The translations under genes were made by a program, and so were the position numbers. DNA of 64,000 nt. Origin: Phlebotomus papatasi (taxonomy: Eukaryota; Arthropoda; Insecta; Diptera; Psychodidae). The notes beneath the pieces were generated by a model. The model did no database searches. It was not told the DNA's origin and saw nothing but the letters and a program-made list of their open reading frames with translations. Positions 55,701 through 64,000 of this stretch are shown in pieces; within the stretch, counting starts at the first letter, position 1, and each line of letters opens with the position of its first letter. The stretch spans positions 3,596,001 through 3,660,000 of the forward strand of contig NC_077223.1 in assembly GCF_024763615.1 (NCBI RefSeq). The letters are read 5' to 3'.

Positions 55701-57492
55701 TCGAAAAACGAGCAAAAATGTTCGGTAGGTTTAGTGTTAATTGCAGTGTAGCGAAAGTACAAGCACTAAAAACAGCTTCCTGATATTCTGTCGTGAAACT
55801 AAATTGCAGAAGGAATGCCCAGAGTGCAGAAAAAGTCTATTAGATGCATAAAATTTCAGTGTTTTGACATTGTTTATTGTGAAGTGATATTATTCATATA
55901 AGGAGTCTGTAGTGTAAACATATTGTACGACATAATGTAAATATAATCACAAAAATATGTAAAAACGTGTTTTCTTCTATATTTCTTATTTATTCAGGTT
56001 ATAATATCTTGAATTTATTTTATCGGAATAAAATGAAAATTATGGCGTGGAAAATTATAGAAAATTGGCGATACTAAACTCAATTTAATTGAAAAATTGT
56101 GCAAAAAATATTTGTGTGTGCCAATATTTGTCCACAATTGTGTTTAGTGATGTTCTATGAATACACGCAGTAAAAATCTGACATCTATAAGTTTTTTCAA
56201 TGATACGATGGAAAATGCAATAAATTTATTCAATTTTATTTTCTTTAATTTCCCAGCTTTCCCTTAAGAATTTCAGGTCGGGAAAAAAATTTTGTTCACT
56301 AATATTGTGCCCCCTAACGCAAAACAGTCGTTGCATTAAATCTTCAAACCAGAGGTGTGCAAGAAACCGTTGAAACCGAATTAACGTCAAAAGAAACATG
56401 TACGTCAATGGTCAAAGCGCTACTATAACAAACTTATTTTGACGTTAATTCGGTTTCAACGGTTTCTTGCACACCTCTGCTTCAAACGCAATAAAAGTGC
56501 ACGAGTCACAGGAAATCTGATTGAATCGTTGAGGATATAATTATTCATTTAAGGAAGATGTTTAAACAAGTCTTAAATGAAAATAGAAAAGAAATGACAA
56601 TTCTACGATCAGTAGTCATAAAATTGATATTGTATAGTGATTATATTTTATTTAGTCATAATCGATACATTTCACCGTACAAGATGACGTGATTATATCT
56701 TAAATAAATAATCGTTATATTTTGGATGTAAAAATTCCCCATTCACTCAAATATGAACCTCTTTTATGCGGTTACATAGAAGAAATATGTAAAGTCGTCG
56801 CCATCGTTTTCGTATAGACGTCAGACATCTCTACTCATTTATAGCGCCGATAAGTAATTATGATCAGAAAATAAATTGTATTACGCTTAAGATATTTTGA
56901 GCGATCTTTTGAGTAATTTAATCTATGTATTCACTAAATCGGTTGTGAACCGAAAAACGGTTAATTATGCTAATGCTTATCGATATTGAAACTTTGAACA
57001 GAAAAACTCACTTTCTCACAATAAAAAATATCAACAATTTTTTACATAAAATTCATTACCAAATTAAATCTCTGCAAATATTTAAATTGTCAACGTAAAT
57101 CAAACATTTTTTGTGCAGATAAAAATTCATTAGGTTATTTTGTTTTTCAAATAAAATCTTCATGCATTAATCTCATTTTTTAGTCTGCATCAACATCAAG
57201 AAAATCAGCTAAAAGTGCTTATTCTGCAACAGCACTTGCAACTTTTGATCTTTAAATTGTGATTAATCTCACAAAGACGTTCACTTACAATATTCGCAGT
57301 AATTAACTCACTTTTCCTCATTTAAATTTCCTTTATTTGCTTTAGAAATTCTTCTGCAAACTTCCCGCTAATTGAGTAAATCGAGTAAATCTTACCTTTG
57401 AAGTCATTGAGCATTTGCTGGTTGAGATCCGGATCAATTTTCTCAATCACAAACGGAAATTCACATTCACCTTTATTGTTATTGAACTGCAT
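52774..57492 (-). CDS. Cytosolic sulfotransferase (SULT1-type)
   Basis: It transfers sulfate from PAPS to small hydroxyl or amine substrates; the substrate here is unknown. Exon 1 is 57492-57396 (MQFNNNKGECEFPFVIEKID through NDFK) and exon 2 is 53729-52774. The 3666-bp GT-AG intron splits a Gly codon and restores NDFKGEKTGFVQVGQEKWFF, exactly the family layout; total 350 aa. The PAPS 5'-phosphosulfate loop is FPRSGTTW (about 74-81). The catalytic His is in KTHFPFSLLP (about residue 161). The 3'-phosphate loop is YVARNPRDVAVSFYHLNRL (about 180-198). The C-terminal FVRRGKSDGW corresponds to the RKGxxGxW PAPS-binding motif. An in-frame upstream Met (57552) would add 20 residues. It sits 350 bases downstream of PEX13 on the same strand. 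Confidence 0.93.
55499..55740. mobile_element. piggyBac-like MITE with TTAA target sites
   Basis: TTAA lies at both ends. The inverted termini are CACTAAACCTACC (55503-55515) and GGTAGGTTTAGTG (55724-55736). Next to the left end is a palindrome, CCGGTCATATTGACCGG. TTAA duplication is diagnostic of piggyBac-type elements. There is no transposase. A degenerate, interrupted relative is at 17353-17905. Confidence 0.8.
56350..56479. mobile_element. hAT-like MITE, 130 bp, 8-bp target duplication
   Basis: The ends CAGAGGTGTGCAAGAAACCG and CGGTTTCTTGCACACCTCTG are exact inverted repeats extending to about 42 bases. CTTCAAAC is duplicated on both sides (56342-56349 and 56480-56487). An 8-bp duplication with CAGAGGTG termini is the hAT signature. 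Confidence 0.9.
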
Positions 57493-57842
57493 TTTACTGT
57501 ATTCTTCACGCACTTGAACACTGTTTTTTTCTAGCCTTTTTCTTGGGGGCAATTTTCTTCCCTTTTTTCAGCACTGAACACACGTAATGCGTCTCAACGC
57601 CACAACAATCCACTCTGCACTGAACAAACTGATTGATTGTGATTGTTATCCGGAGGCTGCTTCATGACTAAGGTGCCCTCAATACCTAAAGTGAAAGTTG
57701 TTTAACAATATTTCACCAAAAAAAAAAACAGCTTTTCTTATTTACAAACACTCTCTCTACTTAATTTCTCACCCTCCCAGTTAAATTTTTTTTGTTTTTT
57801 TTTTTTCTTTAAGAATAATCCACTCCCCTTGAGCAGCCCCTT

Positions 57843-60800
57843 CTAGAGTCCATTTGATGGCTGGGGCACCTCTCCGGGCCGTGAGAGGTAGTTGATGGGC
57901 ACCAATCCAGACACATATCCATCAATTGACGCCAGAGCCCAGCCCGTGTTCATCAACGAATGCAGATTCTGCACATCTTTGGGCGCCACACGAATCACCT
58001 GTCCAGTTTGGATAGACAATTCCTGCGGACTGGTCGCCTCAAAGTCATACAGAACCCGTGTGGGAATGTAGTTGGTCCAGTTCTGAGGATTTTTGCCTGC
58101 AAATGCACCAAAATAATTCCTCAATCTTTCAAAATGAAAATTTCACCTCTTTTTGGCCACCTTTGACACCACTTTCCGCCACTTCAAAAAAAAAAAATTA
58201 TAATTAAAAACAAGAACGGGGAAATGATGAGTATTTCCCTCAAATATTCGATGTTTATAAAAATTGGTGCAATAATAAATTATTTATTTTATTTAGTTCA
58301 AGAGACGAATATTGTTTTGAATCTTCTACTTTTGCATTTCCCACTTCTGTCCAACAATTCCCACTCTTTCTTCTTGCCCTACTTTATTTCCCGAATTTAT
58401 GAATAAGCTTATAAACCAGCAGAGAAAAGTGCTGCATTAAGAAGCAGAATTATTGGGTCTAATTTTCTTAGTAAAAAAAAATGTTAAAACCAGAAATCAT
58501 GGTTCGGGTAAGTGTGCCAAATTCCGGCCAGCTTGCAATTCCGGCCACCTCTTTTGTTCCTCGAATTTCCATGATTTTTTAGTTTTTACATACTCTCCTA
58601 GAGATTATACAATGCAAAATAATAACAAAAAATTTAGCTTTGTCAAACGAGAAGACGTGAAAAAGACATTGGAAGAATTCCGAAGGGCAAGGTACTATGA
58701 GAATGAAGATGGCCGAAATAAGGCACCAAAGTTATGTTTATATTTTCATTCATTTTAAAATGTATTAAGAATTATTTTAAAGTAAAAAGACGATAAACTG
58801 TCTACAAGGTTCTAAGCGACACTCCTTAAATAGAAGGAATGAAAAAAAAACAATTTCTATTAAAGATATTACATTACAAACTTAAGACATTGGCGCTTGC
58901 ATGCAACTAACCGAACTTTGGCACACTTACCCTGTATCGACTCTAACCTAAAATATTTTAACTACAGTAGACTCTTCGATATCCAGCACTTCGATATCCG
59001 GGTGACAGCTGCCAAACACTGGCGGTTGATATATTCAAAATTATTTTCACTAAACATGAAGTTTGTCCAGAGTGAATTAAAGTATTATTAACATTGTATC
59101 GAAGTTTTTAATACATAATTGTGATAAAAAATGAAACATAAGCATACCATGAAGAAAATTCTCTTTTTCTTTGTCAGACAGAAAGTAAATTCACACTGCA
59201 CAAAATAGAAAAACCGTTGATCATTCAAAAAACCTAAATGTCATTTTGTCCCCCAGTCAGCCGGATATCGAAGAGTCTACTGTAAATCATTTGTTTTCCA
59301 AAACAATTACCATTCAATTATTTTTGTTATAAACTAATTTTCAATTTTAATAAAATTAAAAAAAAATGTGATTTACTCTTTAATTTAAACGGTTTCCTTC
59401 ACTTGAGGGAAATCCGAAAAAGTTAAAATAACATTCCGTAAATGTCAATTTTACCCTTAAAAAGTGCTAAAGTTCTGAGGAAAAAAAGTTAATCGCACCC
59501 ACGTTTTTTTCTCAGTGAATATATTTGTTTAGAAATAAGACTGCATTAAACATAACCTCAGAACCACCTCGAATACATCGTGGAAAATTAGAGACAACAT
59601 TAAGGTCTATTTTTTCTGCCCACTCTTTCACTCAAAACCAAAATATATTAAGACACCCATTTCGGTAATAAATTTATCACAAAAAATATAATGTTACACA
59701 TAACCTTCATAACCTAACACACATAACCTTCAGAATCTCCTAAACTGTTTTGTAAAAGAATTTCCATTAATAAAAAAATAACACGTGGATAAAATTTCTA
59801 AGTTAAGTTGTTTGGTTAAATTTTCAAAGAAAAGAATGTAATTTTAAAATCATTGAAAGGTTGTAAGGCAATCCTGTATCTAAATTAAAAAAATAATCAA
59901 TATTTGGGATAATAGTTTAATAGTCTCCTAGATTTACATTAAATGTTAATTTTGATAAATGAAGATAGAAAAACTTAAACATTTTCAAATTATGCTCGTC
60001 CTGAAAAAATAATAAATCAAAAGTATATCAAACTGAGAAATTTGAAAAATTCTAACCTCAAAACTAAACTTTGTGCCTACGACTAATAATCTTAGAAAGA
60101 ATTATAAGAACTTAGACGCAAACGAAATTAATTTATATGTCCTTACACCCGGAATATTTTAGAAATTTTTATCAATTAATACACCGGATATATTGTAGTT
60201 TAAACCTAACATAACCACAATTTCTGTAATAAAATAACCTTTATCGAAATAAAAGACAGTTTTTAAAAGGCTAAAGAAATAAACTTTAAAAAGTTTAAAC
60301 AATTTTTTTAAAGAAATAACCTTAAAAAAATGTCTGTAGAATATCTAAGCAAAACATAAACAATGATTTTTTGTGTTAAAAATCGCCTAACCTAAAATAA
60401 CTAAAAATTTTATAATTTCTTTGGACAAAAATCATTTAAATGAAAACTTTAGCACTTGAAAGCTACAAGTAAATATTTTATTTTCCTTATGAGACTTTTG
60501 AATAAATTTGTGATCACTGAAATATGTTTTCTTGGTTATGTTTTATCATTCGTTGATAAATAATTCCCAAGTACTTAAATTTAGAAATAGAAAAGACTTT
60601 TAAGTGAGTACAGTACAGTGCCCGCTTTGTAATGCGGCCGGATGGATTTTTTGAATTTGTTCAACGTCTCGAAAATATAATACAAGATTTTTTTGTAGAA
60701 TTAGTATAAAAAAGTTTTAAAAAAGATTAAAAAGACAATTAGAGAATTCTATGCTATTATACTTCACTTATTAAACAAAAACATCACAGGATAATTCATT

Positions 60801-62986
60801 TTCATTGCAGAATACTCGTGCATACATAACCTCAAAATAATTTTAAATGTAACCGTCGATAACTCGGCCGGATTACGCCAATCCGGATTAGAGAGCGGGC
60901 ACTGTATTTCAAAAGTTTTAACTTGGTTATATTATTTTCACGAAAGTTTCTCTTTCTTAACCTCACCTATTGTTTCGTAACCTAACTTAACCTAACCTAA
61001 CTTCGGAAAATACATCAGTTTGATTTCATATTTTGGACCTAATTGTTTTATTTAGTTGAGAAGTTAGTTATTGTTGTGCTCAAAATTAAGAACTTCAATA
61101 TTTAATTAAATTTTCACTCCTATTTTCTCCTTTCCACATGCCTTTTCACAGCCTTCCACTTTCCAAGTGACAGATCCCCAATTCCCCAATCATCACCCGC
61201 CTTTTTTCCTTCAAATCACTCCTCAATTTTCCCAACTCTCCGCGCGCCGCACAGTGGCCGATTTCCACAACAGTTTTATATTGTTGCGGAACAACACTTA
61301 ATTATTATTATATTGTTTTAAATTAAATTCTTGTTATTGTTCCTGATTCTGTCCCCCTCTGTACAGCACTATTCTTATTCAGGTCAGCAAAACCCATAAG
61401 TAACAGCGCTATTGACAGAATCGAGGAGTTGGACGGGAATTTTAGACAATTAATGTCTGTTAATATGAAGCTGGCGTTTTAATATACGCTTCAATATATT
61501 AGGTTATACTGAACATAACCTCAATCGCTTTAAATCCTACACGATAATTCTAAAATTTTAAGGTTATTTTTATCCTAACCTGAAAAATTGAAGGCATATT
61601 TTGTGTGGGAGAATCTCCCAATCTTCCGTGTAGCTATTGTAAGGCGCACTAGAGGAATACTCACTATGAAAAATGTTTAAAAATTCTTTATAAAGGTTCC
61701 CCAGGAAAGCTGTGCAAGTCCAGAAAGATTGAAAGATAGAACCCGAACATCTTTCTGAAGTGGCGGATGATCGACAAGCAGATGTCATAGGCCCGCGACC
61801 CAAATAGGGATAAGCGGTTGAAAATGTTGATGAATTTTTATAATAATTTGGTTCAATTAAGAACATCAAGGACGTAAGTGATCTTGTTTCTTATGTTCCG
61901 TGATCAGATCACTGCTTTTTTGAGGTTAGGTGATACATAACCTCAATCAAATATATGAATCAGGTTTGTTTTTTCACAGGAATATCAAGAGATATCTTTA
62001 CTTACTTTCTTCAATAGATGTTGTCGATGCGACTCCTAGGAACTTCATTATGAGGTAAGGAGCTGAGAGAATAAAGCCCAGGAAGAGAAGAACAGGCCAT
62101 GCGCTTGTCTTCTGTCCTGGAGCTTTCTCTCCCGCATGGGGATTGTCCATCTGAGCCGCTGCAGCCTCAAAAGCCGCCCCAAAACTTGCAGCATTCGGCG
62201 GAATTTTCGATACGCCGAATGTGTAAAGAATTCTGGAAGGGATTTGAGGTTATGTAGGCTGTTTGTGACAGTAGCGCCATGAGCGCCAAACTGGGGAAGT
62301 TTCTATGTTCTGGGAAGTTAAATTGTTTAAAAAAAATTGCTTACTTCCTCCACAACCATGTCAGTCCCCTGAAAAGCGTAAAGGTTGAGATGAATTGGGT
62401 GAAGAGCCCCCGCAATTTGCCCACATTTGCTGTGACTCCAAGGATTGCCCTGAAGGAGCTGTTGATGGCAAAGAATGTTGAATCTAGCATCGATGCGATG
62501 TTCCCAAATGCCGCCACGAGATTCTCAATGCTCTGCAGAGCCGGTCTTGAAGTCTCCTCGGCCATTTGGATAAACCTAAAGTGCAAGGGATGAGAGATTC
62601 CTTCCGGAAGGAACTATTTTGGGTGGTATTTACCGATTTTCCGCATCAATGTTGTATCCACGGTAGCCCCCGTACCGTCCATATTGCCCAGCACCATATC
62701 CCCCATAGCTGCTATAGCCCCCGAAGCCCCCATAACCCCCGCCGTACGCCCCAAATCCTGCCCCACTTCCGTACCCTCCGTACATGCTCTGATAGCCTCC
62801 AAAGGGCGGTGCAAAGGACGACCCAAAACCCTGACTGGGTGGCTGAAGTCGTGGTGGCAGGGGTGGTGGCATACTCGTGGGGATCCGCCCCATATGTGTA
62901 TTTATTCGACCATTTATTGGACTTTCCGGGGACATGATATTTTGAAAATTTGTCGGTGGCTCTAAAGTGTGACTCTCTGAATCCAT
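57843..62986 (-). CDS. PEX13: Peroxisomal membrane protein PEX13
   Basis: PEX13 belongs to the peroxisomal docking/translocation machinery for PEX5-bound cargo. Minus-strand exons are 62986-62634, 62575-62345, 62232-62006 and 58096-57843, all GT-AG with consistent phases, giving 354 aa. The N-terminus is Pro-rich and then a Gly/Tyr-rich tract (about 55-115, SMYGGYGSGAGFGAYGGGYG), the region proposed to form the pore hydrogel. The central conserved domain includes RPALQSIENLVAAFGNIASM and GLFTQFISTFTLFRGLTWLW. A second hydrophobic segment is WPVLLFLGFILSAPYLIMKF. A C-terminal SH3 domain (about 280-340, VLYDFEATSPQELSIQTGQV) ends in SGLVPINYL. Intron 3 is 3.9 kb and full of repeats. The start at 62986 is preferred over an in-frame Met at 63019. 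Confidence 0.94.
58511..58927 (+). mobile_element. TA MITE, AGTGTGCCAAATT family, copy 2 (longer)
   Basis: The ends AGTGTGCCAAATTCCGGCCA and GAACTTTGGCACACT are flanked by TA. Compared with 1114-1354 it has about 175 extra bases after the left end. These encode, from an ATG at 58612, MQNNNKKFSFVKREDVKKTL and a further 20 or so residues before the two copies become alignable again. The extra part may be a remnant of the start of the parent element's transposase. Confidence 0.75.
58965..59282. mobile_element. 318-bp TA MITE, CAGTAGACTCTTCGATATCC end
   Basis: The inverted ends CAGTAGACTCTTCGATATCC and GGATATCGAAGAGTCTACTG are perfect over 20 bases and flanked by TA. The right subterminal ATGTCATTTTGTCCCCCAGTCA-like sequence, split here as ATGTCATTTTGTC and CCCCAGTCAGCCGG, resembles that of the CAGTGCCCGC family. 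It lies 37 bases from the preceding element. Confidence 0.85.
60616..60904. mobile_element. TA MITE, CAGTGCCCGCTTT family, copy 2
   Basis: The inverted ends CAGTGCCCGCTTTGTAATGC and GGATTAGAGAGCGGGCACTG are bordered by TA. It is in the opposite orientation to 45822-46150, judged by the shared internal word AACGTCTCGAAAATATAAT and its reverse complement. Confidence 0.8.
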
Positions 62987-63662
62987 TTTTTCTGCCTCAA
63001 TTGTCCCACTTTTTCCCACACACTAGATCAATCTGCAATCGCAAACAGTCTCTGCTTCAGATAAACCCAATGACTTAGTGATTAGGCTTCTTATCAGGGC
63101 CACAGAGGATCAAAGCAAAAAAAAAAGTCTGGGCATAGTCCATGAAACCTGGAAGATCCTACCTTATTTCTCTGAATTGGTGCCTCTTCTGCAGCACTTT
63201 TCTATTGCACAACACTCTCTAACACATTTCACAGACTTTTTTGGTAGGAAACAATAATTTCTACCAGCGGAAAAGGGTGAAAATTCAAGAGAAAACAGAG
63301 AAAAGGAAGGTGAAAGACAAAATTTTTCACTAATAATCTGACATTTTGTTTTTGGGGAACTTTTTTTTGGGGCAGATTGAAATTTTGAAATTCAACGGAT
63401 TGCGTTATGGTTTTTTATTGAAAAATAAATTAAATATAGAGTAATTTAAATAAAGCTTGTGATTATTTGGTAAAAGGAGGTTTATTCTTTGTAATTCAGT
63501 TTTCAGGATCGAGGATTTCTCTTTAGTTTTGCAAGAAAGCTTTAATTTTTGTTTCCGCAAAAATGACAACTGTCATAACCTCACTTTTCGTACTTGAAAA
63601 GCCACCAAAATAACAAAAAGGGGAACCTCCAGGAAAATCGTTAAATCCTAAGGATTGGGATC
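62987..63662. promoter_or_regulatory. Divergent intergene between PEX13 (-) and the NUP42-like gene (+)
   Basis: This interval is 676 bases with no coding exon. A CATAACCTCA decamer lies at 63574-63583, 80 bases before the plus-strand start codon. PEX13 leader sequence probably occupies 62987 to about 63250. Confidence 0.45.
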
Positions 63663-64000
63663 ATGCCACTGTGTGCATACTTTGTGAGTGGGAAGTGCAC
63701 CTACGGCAACAAATGCCACAACAGCCATGTCGATGTTCAGTAAGTAAAACAGTAGTATTTCGCCCTTAGAAAAGTGTCCAAAGGAATCGCTTTTTATTCC
63801 AGACAAATGGTCCAGGCTGAGATGAAGGCAGCAATTCAGGGCAAGCAGTGGCCTCTGAGTTGCTTCAGTCCCTTCAAAGATGAGTCTCCATTGCCGGATT
63901 TCCTCGAGGATCAGTCATTTGAGGAGGTTAGGTGGAATTTTGTCCTGGCCAAGGTGGAAAATCGCCTGCCACAGTTCCAGGAGGAATTCAAGAGGGTCAC
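63663..64000 (+). CDS. NUP42: CCCH zinc-finger protein, NUP42 (nucleoporin-like 2) related, 5' part
   Basis: Exon 1 is 63663-63739 and exon 2 runs from 63803 past the window end, with a 63-bp GT-AG intron splitting a Gln codon. Residues 4-22 form one CCCH finger (Cys-x7-Cys-x5-Cys-x3-His) in CAYFVSGKCTYGNKCHNSH. It is followed by MVQAEMKAAIQGKQWPLSCF and PLPDFLEDQSFEEVRWNFVL. A single N-terminal CCCH finger followed by a W-x-[FL]-S-C-[FY]-x-P block and a D-x-S-x-E-E-[VL]-R segment is what I recall of NUP42/NLP1, the nuclear-pore cofactor of the mRNA export helicase DDX19/Dbp5. FG repeats, if any, would be downstream. Another CCCH protein such as a makorin is possible. Confidence 0.6.

Larger units (their letters stand above)
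53730..57395. other. Sulfotransferase intron with element remains
   Basis: This is very AT-rich. It contains a piggyBac-like MITE (55499-55740) and a hAT-like MITE (56350-56479). At 54377 there is a TTAACCCTTTAAGGACG-type terminus whose partner was not found. No other gene is visible; the frames of 60-131 aa are unsupported. Confidence 0.65.
58097..62005. other. PEX13 intron 3, repeat-bearing
   Basis: It holds TA elements at 58511-58927, 58965-59282 and 60616-60904, and many dispersed AACCTCA / AACCTAA words (for example a cluster around 60958-61003). I see no separate gene. The 99-aa frame at 61570-61869 has no domain. Confidence 0.65.

Noticed and set aside
60958..61003. Interstitial telomeric repeat (CCTAA)n
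   Set aside because: There are only a few irregular CCTAAC/CTTAAC words, and AACCTAA-type words are scattered through all introns here. It is not an array.
62614..62937. Plus-strand frames of 93-123 aa over PEX13 exon 1
   Set aside because: They are antisense to the Gly/Tyr-rich repeat of PEX13 and have no independent support.
1..64000. CRISPR arrays, bacterial operons or prophage
   Set aside because: Spliced genes and animal orthologues show this is a eukaryotic nuclear locus. The regular arrays here lack unique spacers of constant length.

Overview
The window is nuclear DNA from an animal. The genes have GT-AG introns, AATAAA-type poly(A) signals and insect-like orthologues. The AT-rich background, the Gln-rich PTIP gene and the many short non-autonomous DNA transposons suggest a dipteran, perhaps a lower (nematoceran) fly such as a sand fly. 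That placement is inference. Exon joins below were worked out by hand from splice sites and reading phase; no alignment or database search was run.

Layout. From 1 to 20,100 I find no convincing protein gene. The stretch is a mosaic of tandem repeats, hairpin-forming MITEs and a tRNA-derived SINE, with a possible promoter/5' UTR island near 15.8-16.2 kb pointing left. From 20.1 to 24.7 kb NAXD (-) and TSEN34 (+) diverge, and a 2.55 kb foldback element sits between them. From 27.4 to 38.0 kb a seven-exon PTIP/PAXIP1 homologue (+) converges on SDHC (-). From 42.4 to 45.1 kb mitochondrial ribosomal protein mL43 (+) and eIF2D (+) lie in tandem. eIF2D converges with MAU2 (-, five exons, 45.1-51.6 kb). 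MAU2 is head-to-head with a CCDC112-like gene (+), whose 3' end meets a cytosolic sulfotransferase (-, two exons 3.7 kb apart). PEX13 (-, four exons, 57.8-63.0 kb) follows and is head-to-head with the start of a CCCH zinc-finger gene resembling NUP42 (+), which runs off the window.

The genes do not form a pathway. They are mostly housekeeping: metabolite repair, tRNA splicing, chromatin/DNA-damage scaffolding, complex II, mitochondrial and cytosolic translation, cohesin loading, sulfonation, peroxisome import and nuclear export. They are packed in divergent and convergent pairs.

Most of the novelty is in the non-coding DNA. One TA-flanked family, present in four copies, still carries a short start of a pogo/Tigger-like transposase. 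Several other TA-flanked families share terminal or internal modules. Single hAT-like and piggyBac-like MITEs are recognisable by their target duplications. One PTIP intron holds about 17 copies of a 3'-splice-site-like motif ahead of its real acceptor. A CATAACCTCA motif recurs upstream of several start codons.
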